From Acidobacteriota bacterium (GTDB taxonomy: Bacteria > Acidobacteriota > Blastocatellia > RBC074): DNA of 37,019 nucleotides. The notes under the pieces were generated by a model, which was not told the DNA's origin, did not search any database, and saw nothing but the letters and a program-made list of their open reading frames with translations. Shown here piece by piece: positions 7,131 through 14,743 of this stretch. Numbering within the stretch: position 1 is the stretch's first letter; each line of letters starts with the position of its first letter. A program made the translations under genes and the position numbers. The stretch lies in NCBI GenBank assembly GCA_019639255.1, contig JAHBSF010000057.1, positions 1 through 37,019 on the forward strand. Reading direction: 5' to 3'.

Positions 7131-7339
7131 GCGTGTCTTAAAAGCCCCGAAGGGGCGAAAGAACTGTGGCCCAGCGGCGTAAGCCCTGGGTTTCAGTCCA
7201 ACATCAATTCCAGCCCTGAAAGGGCGGAAGCCGTATTGTTCAATCGCTCTTTCAGGGCTTGGACGCGTTTCTCGATCTGACCTGGCGCTCACGCACCAGG
7301 CTACAGTTCTTTCGCCCCTTCGGGGCTTTTAAGACACGC
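7131..7339. mobile_element. Family 3 MITE-like element, 37-bp perfect terminal inverted repeats
   Basis: The left end 7131-7167 (GCGTGTCTTAAAAGCCCCG...) is the exact reverse complement of 7303-7339. The 209-bp element codes for nothing. Inside are further palindromes: AGCCCTGAAAGGGC against CTCTTTCAGGGCT, and CCTGGCGCTCACGCACCAGG. The right part matches 252-329, and the architecture matches 23779-24015. I see no clear target-site duplication. It behaves like a non-autonomous element moved by an enzyme coded elsewhere. It fills the gap between two zinc-ribbon genes. Confidence 0.75.
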
Positions 7340-7391
7340 AATCAGCACTTCTTCTTGTTTCTCCTCTTCCTGCTTCCGGAAAGCAACCGAT

Positions 7392-8126
7392 ATGACTACA
7401 TTCTGTGCACAATGCGGCAATCCGTTGCGGTCGGGAGGGCGGTTTTGTCAGTCCTGCGGGACTCCGGCCCAACCCTCAGCGCCCGCTCAACAGCAGGACT
7501 ACAGCGGCTATCAGAGCAACGTACCGCCGCAATCCGCCTACGGTTCGCCCGCGACATATACTTCCGGGGCGCAATACGCTCCTCCGCCGCGATCCACCAA
7601 CTGGTTGAAGATCGTGCTCATCACGCTGGCGGTAATCGTAGTGCTGGCGGGCGTATCGATCATCGGCGCGTTTTATGTCGTCAAGAGATCGGTTGAAAGC
7701 ATCGTTTCGGTTCAGGAAGGCGAGGGCGGGCAGTCGGAAGTTTCGATCAACGTGCCGGGCGGTGGGGTAAGAGTCGCCGCAGGCAGCAACGTCACCGAAG
7801 AACAACTTGGCGTGCCGATTTATCCGGGCTCTGTGCCAGGAAAGGATAGCGGTTCGCTGTCGATTCAGGGCCGGGGCGCGACTGGGCGCGGGTGGTTCGG
7901 CGTAGCGACCTTTACTACGGATGACGATATGGATGACGTTGTCGATTTTTACACCGCGCGGCTGGGCAATGACGGCCCGACGCTCGATTCTCGGCAGGAC
8001 GGCAAGCGTACAGTGGTGTTCAATGCTAAAACCGAGCAGGGCGGCAGGATCGTGACCATTCAGGAGGAGGAACCCGGCGCGACGAAAATCACGATCGTCA
8101 GCATGCAGGGCGCGGTGGTGCGCTGA
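7392..8126 (+). CDS. Zinc-ribbon single-pass membrane protein, function unknown
   Basis: A 244-residue protein with an N-terminal zinc ribbon (Cys5, Cys8, Cys19, Cys22; CAQCG...FCQSCGTP), a Gln/Pro/Tyr-rich linker (25-68) and one membrane segment (about 73-97). The rest, about 145 residues, is probably outside the membrane. It contains GVPIYPGSVPGKDSG and then TDDDMDDVVDFYTARLG, a pattern seen in uncharacterised proteins where a short alpha/beta domain follows a PIYPG motif. GGAAAG at 7379-7384 precedes the start. A family name beyond zinc-ribbon domain protein is not justified. Its stop codon lies in the terminator stem at 8123-8158. Confidence 0.78.
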   Translation: MTTFCAQCGNPLRSGGRFCQSCGTPAQPSAPAQQQDYSGYQSNVPPQSAYGSPATYTSGAQYAPPPRSTNWLKIVLITLAVIVVLAGVSIIGAFYVVKRSVESIVSVQEGEGGQSEVSINVPGGGVRVAAGSNVTEEQLGVPIYPGSVPGKDSGSLSIQGRGATGRGWFGVATFTTDDDMDDVVDFYTARLGNDGPTLDSRQDGKRTVVFNAKTEQGGRIVTIQEEEPGATKITIVSMQGAVVR

Positions 8127-8158
8127 GCCGGTTCGGAAATGGCTCAGAATTGTTTTGG
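8123..8158 (+). terminator. Probable intrinsic terminator
   Basis: CTGAGCC (8123-8129) pairs perfectly with GGCTCAG (8141-8147) around an 11-base loop. It is followed by AATTGTTTTGG, a moderate U-rich tract. The left arm contains the TGA stop of the zinc-ribbon gene. Confidence 0.55.
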
Positions 8159-8183
8159 TTTCGATGAAATGAAGTGTTATCTT
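8155..8183 (+). promoter_or_regulatory. Possible promoter for the secreted protein gene
   Basis: TTGGTT (8155-8160), a 17-bp spacer and TATCTT (8178-8183) lie about 45 bp before the next gene. The boxes are only fair matches to the sigma-70 consensus, but they follow directly on the terminator of the upstream gene. Confidence 0.4.
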
Positions 8184-8226
8184 AGAAGCGGTTGATCCCC
8201 GCGTACCCTGATCGGGAGATGTTGTG

Positions 8227-8742
8227 ATGAGGCCGAAGCTGCTTTCGCTTCTGCTTGTAATGCTGGCGTGCGAGGTTGCGCTCGCACAGCAGGCGGGAGT
8301 GCGTCTGCCCGCCGAATTGAGCGAAGAAGAAACGCAGGTAATCCTCAAACAGCGCAAACCGAAACCCCACGTCGAGGCCGCTTTCAAGATCTCCGATACA
8401 CGGCTCAACACCGCACTTCAGCAGGCGCGCAGCCAGCAATACCGCGAATCGGCCCAAAACCTCGATCTTTATGCCGAACTGCTGAGTTACGCGGACTCCT
8501 ACGCCCGGCGCACAACGCAGCCGATGTCCAAGGACCGCAATCAGTGCCTGAAGGTTATCGAGCAGAAGATATTCAAACAGACTATGACGCTCGATACTGT
8601 GCTTCGAGAACTACCGTTAGCATTCCGCGAAGCAAGCGAACGTTCGGTCGGTCTTGTAAAAAAGATTCGCCTGCGCGCGCTCGATGAACTTCTCGGCGGC
8701 GGCTCGTTCCTGAATTCGTCGGTCGATTCCTCCCAGGATTAA
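8227..8742 (+). CDS. Small secreted or periplasmic protein, unknown
   Basis: A 171-residue protein with a clear signal peptide (LLSLLLVMLACEVALA, cut before Gln-Gln at about residue 21). The mature part is mostly helical and charged. It has RLPAELSEEETQVILKQRKP, then a segment of repeated Gln/Ala helices (LNTALQQARSQQYRESAQNL) and a helix-rich C-terminus. I recognise no domain. GGGAG at 8214-8218 serves the ATG at 8227; an in-frame GTG at 8224 would add one residue. It is convergent with smc. Confidence 0.72.
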   Translation: MRPKLLSLLLVMLACEVALAQQAGVRLPAELSEEETQVILKQRKPKPHVEAAFKISDTRLNTALQQARSQQYRESAQNLDLYAELLSYADSYARRTTQPMSKDRNQCLKVIEQKIFKQTMTLDTVLRELPLAFREASERSVGLVKKIRLRALDELLGGGSFLNSSVDSSQD

Positions 8743-8853
8743 GAAGAAAAACAACGGAATAAACGAAACAACACAAAAAATACGAAACGAATCGATCAGT
8801 CCGTTATTTTCGTTCTGTTTCGTTTTGTTTCGTTTGTTCCGTTATTTCTCTTC
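8743..8853. repeat. Family 1 hairpin, diverged
   Basis: It fills the gap between the convergent secreted-protein gene and smc exactly. The left arm begins right after the TAA (ACAACGGAATAAACGAAAC). The right arm (CGTTTTGTTTCGTTTGTTCC, then GTTATTTCTC) ends at the smc stop. The stem is long but has many mismatches and an extended middle. Confidence 0.75.
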
Positions 8854-11800
8854 CTAAGTGAGGCGCACGGAAATCAGCTTCGAGACGCCCGGATCTTCCA
8901 TCGTTACGCCGTAAAGCGTGCGCGCCGCCTCCATCGTCCGCTTGCTGTGAGTGATGATCACAAACTGCGTTTGCCGGCTCATTTCGAGAACCTTGTCGGC
9001 GAACCGCGCGATATTTACTTCGTCGAGCGGAGCATCCACTTCGTCGAGAATACAGAAGGGGCTTGGCCGGTATTTGAATATCGCAAGCACGAGAGCGATG
9101 GCCGCCATTGCCTTTTCGCCGCCCGAAAGCAGCAGCACGTTTTGCAGCCTTTTACCCGGCGGCTGCGCGATGATTTCGATGCCGCTTTCCAGAATGTCGC
9201 TTTCATCGATCAGGCGCATCTCGCCGCGCCCGCCGCCGAAGAGCTCCTGAAACGTTTCCTGGAAATTCCGGTTGATCGAGTGAAAAGCGTCCGAAAACCG
9301 CTCGCGCGAACGGCGCTTGATTTCGGCGATTGCCGCCTGCGTATCGGCAACGGCCTGCTCTATATCCGCTCTCTGAGAGATCAGGAAATGGAATCGCTCC
9401 TCGACCTCGTTGAGTTCATCGAGCGCCATCATGTTTATGGGCCCAAGCGCGTCGATTTTTGCCCGCAATTCTTCGAGCCGCGCCTTCGCCGCAGCAAGAT
9501 CGAAGTTTTCCGGAACGTGCCAGAACGAAAGATTCGTCTCGCCGGCTTCGTCCTCGTCGTCATCCCCCTCGGCAGCTTCGGCGAATGTATGCTGCTGCGC
9601 GGCTGAAATCGACGGCTCCGGCGTTGTTGATGAAGCAGATTCCAGACGTTCGACTATTGCGCTTAATTGCTCGCCGAGTTCGTGGTAGCAGGACTCGGCC
9701 AGATGTTCGAGCGATGATGTAAGCCGCACTCGATCGAGTTCCAGCCGCGCGCGATCCTCTCGCGCCTGCGCCTGCGCTTCGCGGGCGGCGCGCACGAAAA
9801 GATCGAGTTCCGCAAGCCGCTCGCGCACCATTTGCAGCTCGGCGCTCTTGCGGTTGAGATCTTCATTCATCTGCTCCTGCTGCGCGGTCAAATCTGCAAG
9901 CCGCGCGGCGGTATCCGAGAGTTGAGCCTGCGCCGAATGCATCTGCTCTTCGGCTTCCACCGTGGCAAGCCGCGTGCGTTGCAATCGCTCGCCCAGGTCT
10001 ACGGCCTCGTTTTCCAGTCGTTGAAGGTCGTTTTGCAGACCGCGCCTGCGTTCGGTTCGCGCCGCAAACTCAGCGCGCCGTCGCGACAGTTCCTGCGAAC
10101 GCTCGTCGGATGCACGGCGCAGTTCGGCCACCTCCGCCTGCGCCGCAGCAACAGCGGCTTCGGCCGCAGCGTGCGACCGCTCGGCTTCCTCGGTCTGCGA
10201 TGCGGCGTGCGCCAGTTTGCCCTGATACTCCGCCAGGTCGGTTTCGATCTGCGCGGTTTCCTGCCCGACTACGCGCAAATGCGTGGTTATACGCTCACGA
10301 TCGCGCTCGCACTGCTGCCGCCGGGTACGCAGCACGGCAAGCTCTTTTTCTATGCCGCGCATTTCGGCGTCAAGCGCGCCGCGATGCGCATCGAGCGTCT
10401 GAATCCGAAGATCGACCTCGCCGAGGCCGATTTCCGCCGTATGCACTCCGGCGCTCAAAACGCCGAACCGTTCCGTCAATTCGACTATTTCGCGCTTGAG
10501 AGCCAGCACGCCGCCGCTGCGTTCCGCGCTCGTTCCGCCCGTAACCAACCGCCCCGCAACTACTCGCTCGCCCGCGCGCGTCACAAATACGGTCGATTCA
10601 TCAGCGTCATTGGAGACGGCCGCTTCTACGGCATCCGCCGCAGTATCCACAACGCGCGCCGCAGCGAGTCGCGGCAGCGCGCGGGCGAATACCGAAGCAA
10701 ACTCGGGCCTCAGTCCAAGCAGGTCAATCAGCACCGGGGCCATTGCGGGCCGCAGCAATGGCTGCTCTTGATGTTGATTATCGCCCGAGGGAATTTCACC
10801 CGACGGGAAATCTCCCTCCTCGGCATCTCCCCACTCGCCGCTTACGATCGGCGCCGGGCCTTCTGCGCCGTGCAGCCCGACGACCATAAACGTAGCGCGT
10901 CCGGCGTTTTCGGCCTTCAGAAATTCTATGGCCCGGAATGCATCGTCGAAGCCCGGCGCCAGCACGTATTGCAGTTCGTCGCGAAGCGCGGTTTCAACCG
11001 TAGCCTCGTGCTCCGGTGCAACAGTGACAAAATCCGCAAGCGTGCCGAGTATGCGAAACCCTGGTTCCTGCAAATGTTCGGCATGTTCACTCTGCATACC
11101 GGCTCGACTCAGCAGCAGTTGCACGGCTTCGGAAAAATAGGCGCGGCGCGCATCGAGTTCTTCAAGGGATTTCAGCCTGTGCTCTACGGCGGTCAGGTCC
11201 CTGTGCGCGGTGTTGAGCGCCTGACTGCGTTCGGCGCGCTCCTCGCGAGCGGCGCCGAGCCTCATCTGCACCTCGCTTGATTCCGAGGCTATTTCCGCCG
11301 AACGTCTCTCGTGCTGCACGCGTTCGGCGTCGACCGCCGAGCCTTCCTGTTCATTGGCTTCGGCCTGCGATTGCGCCCTCGACTTTTCAGCGGCAAGTCC
11401 CTGCCTGCGCGTCTCGCTCCGGTCCACCGCCTCGTCGAACTGCCGCTTCAACTGAGTCCAGCGTTCGAGCGCAGTCGTTGCATCGTAGAGTTTACGGCGT
11501 GCGGATTCGAGATTTTGTTCAGCCTCCGCATCGCTTTGAAGTTTTTTCCTGTGTTCATTCTCGTCGGAGGCGAGCGCCACGCCGACCGCATTTATTTCGC
11601 TCTCGATCGATTGCAGTTCCGCGCGAAGCCGCGCCGATTCCTGCTCTATGAAACCGCTGCGCCCCGTGATCGTTTCGCGATCGCGCGCAAATTCGTCCGC
11701 ACGCGAACCGAGCGTCGACAACCGCTCGCTCAAATACTGATGCTGCTGCCTCGATCGCGCAGCTTCCAGATCGATGCTCGCAGCCGCAGTGCGCGTTTCG

Positions 11801-14511
11801 TTGAGCGATTGTTCAGCGCCGGATGCTTCGGTTGCCGCCTGCGTTTGGGCGGCTTCGAGTTCGGCGATTCGTTCCTGCGCCGCCGTCTCTCTTTCTACCG
11901 TCGCCCCCCATTCGGATTCCAGATCCGACAACGCCGCACGTGTTGCGCGGAAATCCGCTACGTATACGGCGCGCATCAGTTCACGCATTTCGCTGCGCAG
12001 CCGCTGGTAGCGGCGTGCGCGCGCCGCCTGCCGTTTCAGACTGTTCTGCTGGCGTTCGATTTCGGCGATTATGTCGGTGACGCGTGAAAGGTTTTGCCGG
12101 GATGCGTCGAGCTTCAACTCCGCTGCGTGCTGGCGCATCTTGAATTTGGAAATGCCTGCGGCTTCTTCGATCAGCGCGCGCCGGTCGAGAGGTTTGGCAG
12201 ACAGCACCTGCCCGATGCGGCCCTGTTCGATGATCGCGTAGTGTGCGCCGCCGAGTCCCGTGCCGGCGAAAAGATCCTGAATGTCGCGCAAGCGGCAGGC
12301 GCGGCCGTTCATCTCGTATTCGCTTTCGCCGGTGCGGTAAAGACGGCGCCCCACCGTTACGCGTTCGCCCTCCTGAAACACTCGCGATGCGGCTTCGGCC
12401 CTTATGCTGCGCCGCGCTCTGGGCTTTGCCGCCGCCTCCGAGCCGAGGCGTTCAGCAGATTCCTCCGCCGCGGCCTTTGGTCCATCCCCCGATCCATCAC
12501 CCGTCTCCTCGGATGATGTTTCCACGCTTTCTTTCCCGTTGTCAGATCGAATCTCGAATGTCTCGTGAACGACCATCGTCAGCAGGACTTCGGCGAGTCC
12601 CGCGGGCTGGCGGTTGCGGCTGCCCTGGAAGATCACGTCTTCCATCTTCGCCCCGCGCAATGCGCGCGCGCGCTGCTCGCCGATCACCCAGTTTACTGCA
12701 TCTGAGATGTTGCTGTTGTGAACGATGATGTTGCCGGCGACGAAATTGTGAGTTTCGGCAATACTCAGATCATATACCCAAGGATCGGATGAAGGGACTT
12801 GCTCTATGCTGACGATCTCATCCCAGTAGACGTCCGATGTCGCTAGTACCTCCAGTCGTTCGAGTTGTTGATCTGCCAGTCGAGGTGACGCTCCGAGGGT
12901 TTGGATCTGATCCCGCACTTCCAGCAGGCCATTTCTACTCGCCTGACACCGCCCTTCAACATATGCTGCGAGTTTGGGATGTCCTTTTCTATTTGCCTTG
13001 ACGCTGACGCCCGCCAACCGCGCCGCCTCTTTGACAATGGAAGTCGCTGACGGCACGAGATCCAGGTTGGGGTTCGAGGCCGAAGGCAGCTCTCGCAGTA
13101 TTTGCAGCCGCTTGGACTTTTCACCAATAAAAGTCAATTGCTCAGCAACGAACCTGACTTGATCACTTCCATAGATAAGCACAGAGAAGTAGGTGCGGCG
13201 ATTCTTCCCAAGGGTATTCGATGCAAATTTCTCGTGCTGTCGAACAAGTGCAAATACTCCAAGTTGAAGCAGTAGCGATGTGACCTGCCCGGCCAGCTTT
13301 GCACTTGCAGTTGTGTATTCGATAAATGCCATCGGCCGCGTACCATTTGGTTGGTGACGGGCTGAGATATAAGCATCTCCCTCAAAGAGTCCTGACAGAA
13401 AGGCCCATTTGGTTTTCGTGGGCGCATTCAGGACTTGAGGCGGAACTTCTTTATTCGCAGAATTGGAAGCGACAGGAAAATTGAAGACGCGCTCAAGCAC
13501 TGCCCCAAGGGCGCGCGAGTAAATGAGGCTGTCAGTTGCATTTGGCTTGTAATTTCGTTGATGAACCTTGAGACCGAAAAGCTGCTCTGCCAACCGTGCA
13601 AACTCGGCATTGATAGCCGGGTCTGTATTTACAAACCAGACCTGGTTTGAGGCTGTATTGCGTCCCTCCGCGATCAGCAACCCAAGAAAACGGGCGAATT
13701 CGGGTGTTAATCGCTCAGGCAGGAGCACTTCCCCTCTGCCAGAGGATTTGATTTTGCCGTTGAGAGGCGGTTCTGTTTCAGAAATGCGGGCGAGTTTGGC
13801 CAATGCCTGTGTGCTGATTCCTTTGCCGATGCGCAGGCGTTCAACAGTTCTCACCGAGATTCCCGCTTCGCGCATCCATTCCGTTCGAGATCCGAAACGA
13901 TCCTGCGCCTCGCCGGCCCAGGATCGTAGTTCATCCGTACTTCTGATGAAAATTCGATCCTGTGGGGTGAATTGTCGAAGTACATCAAATGTCCTGAGAT
14001 CCGTCGTCCTGCCTCGTACAGGCAATCGGCGCGGCAGCGCGATACGGGTTCCAACCTCCAGCTCTTCCGCCTTCAAAGCTCGCAGGCAGCCACGATCCAG
14101 CGTAAAAAGCGGATGGTATGGGGTTGCCGATACCTCTCTTCCGCTCCGTGTCCGTACCCGAAGCAAATGCGGCGTCGCTTCGCGTCGAACAAACCCTGCT
14201 ACCGGTCGGGGTTCTAATTTAAGGGTTTGTGGATTTAGGGAAAGGATCTCAATCCCGTGAGGATTTTCACGCGTCAGCACACCGTCGTCGAGGGTGTCGA
14301 CCTGTTGCGAATTGACTAGCGCCTGCTCGACAAGATCTCGGATCTGCACTTCCCGACCGTCGGCGAGTGTGACCAGCGTCAATCCATCCACACATTTACC
14401 ACAACCATTCGGCCCGACCACCGCCGTGATCCCTTCTTCGTCGAAGGCCACTTCGGTCGGATCGCAGAATGATTTGAATCCCTGGAGAAAAACTTTTTCG
14501 ATTCTGAGCAT
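8854..14511 (-). CDS. smc: Chromosome segregation ATPase SMC, interrupted by an intein
   Basis: A 1885-residue precursor of SMC, the condensin ATPase that organises and separates chromosomes. Residues 40-599 are an intein; removing it leaves a 1325-residue SMC. The N-head starts LRIEKVFLQGFKSF, and the Walker A motif GPNGCGK-SN is restored only after splicing. Two long coiled coils flank a hinge at about 1145-1330. The C-head has the signature LSGGEKAMAAIALVLA (from 1795) and Walker B FCILDEVDAPLDE. The protein is longer than the usual ~1180-1200 residues, partly through acidic or low-complexity inserts at about 650-710 (N-head) and 1624-1660 (before the C-head). No strong Shine-Dalgarno is seen before the ATG at 14511. 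The promoter is probably at 14586-14615. Without splicing the ATPase site would be broken, so the intein is probably active. Confidence 0.97.
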   Translation of the reverse strand: MLRIEKVFLQGFKSFCDPTEVAFDEEGITAVVGPNGCGKCVDGLTLVTLADGREVQIRDLVEQALVNSQQVDTLDDGVLTRENPHGIEILSLNPQTLKLEPRPVAGFVRREATPHLLRVRTRSGREVSATPYHPLFTLDRGCLRALKAEELEVGTRIALPRRLPVRGRTTDLRTFDVLRQFTPQDRIFIRSTDELRSWAGEAQDRFGSRTEWMREAGISVRTVERLRIGKGISTQALAKLARISETEPPLNGKIKSSGRGEVLLPERLTPEFARFLGLLIAEGRNTASNQVWFVNTDPAINAEFARLAEQLFGLKVHQRNYKPNATDSLIYSRALGAVLERVFNFPVASNSANKEVPPQVLNAPTKTKWAFLSGLFEGDAYISARHQPNGTRPMAFIEYTTASAKLAGQVTSLLLQLGVFALVRQHEKFASNTLGKNRRTYFSVLIYGSDQVRFVAEQLTFIGEKSKRLQILRELPSASNPNLDLVPSATSIVKEAARLAGVSVKANRKGHPKLAAYVEGRCQASRNGLLEVRDQIQTLGASPRLADQQLERLEVLATSDVYWDEIVSIEQVPSSDPWVYDLSIAETHNFVAGNIIVHNSNISDAVNWVIGEQRARALRGAKMEDVIFQGSRNRQPAGLAEVLLTMVVHETFEIRSDNGKESVETSSEETGDGSGDGPKAAAEESAERLGSEAAAKPRARRSIRAEAASRVFQEGERVTVGRRLYRTGESEYEMNGRACRLRDIQDLFAGTGLGGAHYAIIEQGRIGQVLSAKPLDRRALIEEAAGISKFKMRQHAAELKLDASRQNLSRVTDIIAEIERQQNSLKRQAARARRYQRLRSEMRELMRAVYVADFRATRAALSDLESEWGATVERETAAQERIAELEAAQTQAATEASGAEQSLNETRTAAASIDLEAARSRQQHQYLSERLSTLGSRADEFARDRETITGRSGFIEQESARLRAELQSIESEINAVGVALASDENEHRKKLQSDAEAEQNLESARRKLYDATTALERWTQLKRQFDEAVDRSETRRQGLAAEKSRAQSQAEANEQEGSAVDAERVQHERRSAEIASESSEVQMRLGAAREERAERSQALNTAHRDLTAVEHRLKSLEELDARRAYFSEAVQLLLSRAGMQSEHAEHLQEPGFRILGTLADFVTVAPEHEATVETALRDELQYVLAPGFDDAFRAIEFLKAENAGRATFMVVGLHGAEGPAPIVSGEWGDAEEGDFPSGEIPSGDNQHQEQPLLRPAMAPVLIDLLGLRPEFASVFARALPRLAAARVVDTAADAVEAAVSNDADESTVFVTRAGERVVAGRLVTGGTSAERSGGVLALKREIVELTERFGVLSAGVHTAEIGLGEVDLRIQTLDAHRGALDAEMRGIEKELAVLRTRRQQCERDRERITTHLRVVGQETAQIETDLAEYQGKLAHAASQTEEAERSHAAAEAAVAAAQAEVAELRRASDERSQELSRRRAEFAARTERRRGLQNDLQRLENEAVDLGERLQRTRLATVEAEEQMHSAQAQLSDTAARLADLTAQQEQMNEDLNRKSAELQMVRERLAELDLFVRAAREAQAQAREDRARLELDRVRLTSSLEHLAESCYHELGEQLSAIVERLESASSTTPEPSISAAQQHTFAEAAEGDDDEDEAGETNLSFWHVPENFDLAAAKARLEELRAKIDALGPINMMALDELNEVEERFHFLISQRADIEQAVADTQAAIAEIKRRSRERFSDAFHSINRNFQETFQELFGGGRGEMRLIDESDILESGIEIIAQPPGKRLQNVLLLSGGEKAMAAIALVLAIFKYRPSPFCILDEVDAPLDEVNIARFADKVLEMSRQTQFVIITHSKRTMEAARTLYGVTMEDPGVSKLISVRLT
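12715..14394 (-). mobile_element. Intein with LAGLIDADG homing endonuclease in smc Walker A
   Basis: 560 in-frame codons sit between Lys39 and Ser600 of SMC. In intein numbering, Cys1 begins CVDGLTLVTLADGREVQ (block A). Thr91-His94 lie in SATPYHPLF (block B). FARFLGLLIAEG (233-244) and FLSGLFEGDAYI (332-343) are the two LAGLIDADG-type motifs, with acidic residues Glu243 and Asp340. The end ETHNFVAGNIIVHN (547-560) has block G His559-Asn560, followed by Ser as the +1 residue. All splicing residues are therefore present. A possible helix-turn-helix lies at about 157-205 (REAGISVRTVERLRIGKGIS) between the splicing and endonuclease parts. By eye the DNA is less GC-rich than the flanking smc sequence, consistent with acquisition by homing. 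Confidence 0.96.
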
Positions 14512-14585
14512 GAAGAGCGTTTACACCTTCGGGGCAGACTGCTGAGAAACCACTACTGATGGCGCTTTAGCCTCTGTGACGGCCC

Positions 14586-14615
14586 ACTATACGGTAGGAT
14601 TTCGGGGATTGTCAA
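14586..14615 (-). promoter_or_regulatory. Promoter of smc
   Basis: Read on the minus strand, TTGACA (14615-14610), an 18-bp spacer and TATAGT (14591-14586) give a perfect -35 box and a strong -10 box. The start of transcription would be about 70 bases before the smc ATG. The location downstream of acs implies smc is transcribed on its own. Confidence 0.7.
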
Positions 14616-14650
14616 TTATTGATTCAACGCCTTTTCGAGGCCGAAAGATA

Positions 14651-14730
14651 GATAACCGAACAAACGAAAACAAACGGAACAAACGGAAAAGATTTCGCCC
14701 TTCCGTTTATTCCGTCAGTTTCGTTATTCG
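14651..14730. repeat. Family 1 hairpin after acs
   Basis: GATAACCGAACAAACGAAAA and further 9-nt units face TTCCGTTTATTCCGTCAG and TTTCGTTATTCG around a short centre. The stem is imperfect. Read on the minus strand it follows the acs stop and precedes the smc promoter. Confidence 0.8.
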
Positions 14731-14743
14731 TCTTCATCCGTCT

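Noticed and set aside
7131-7339. Structured regulatory RNA such as a riboswitch
   Set aside because: The long perfect end repeats and matching modules at two unrelated places in the window point to mobile repeat DNA rather than a gene-specific leader.
9832-11280. 482-codon open frame opposite the smc coiled coil
   Set aside because: It is an antisense shadow of coiled-coil sequence with no domain and no start signal.
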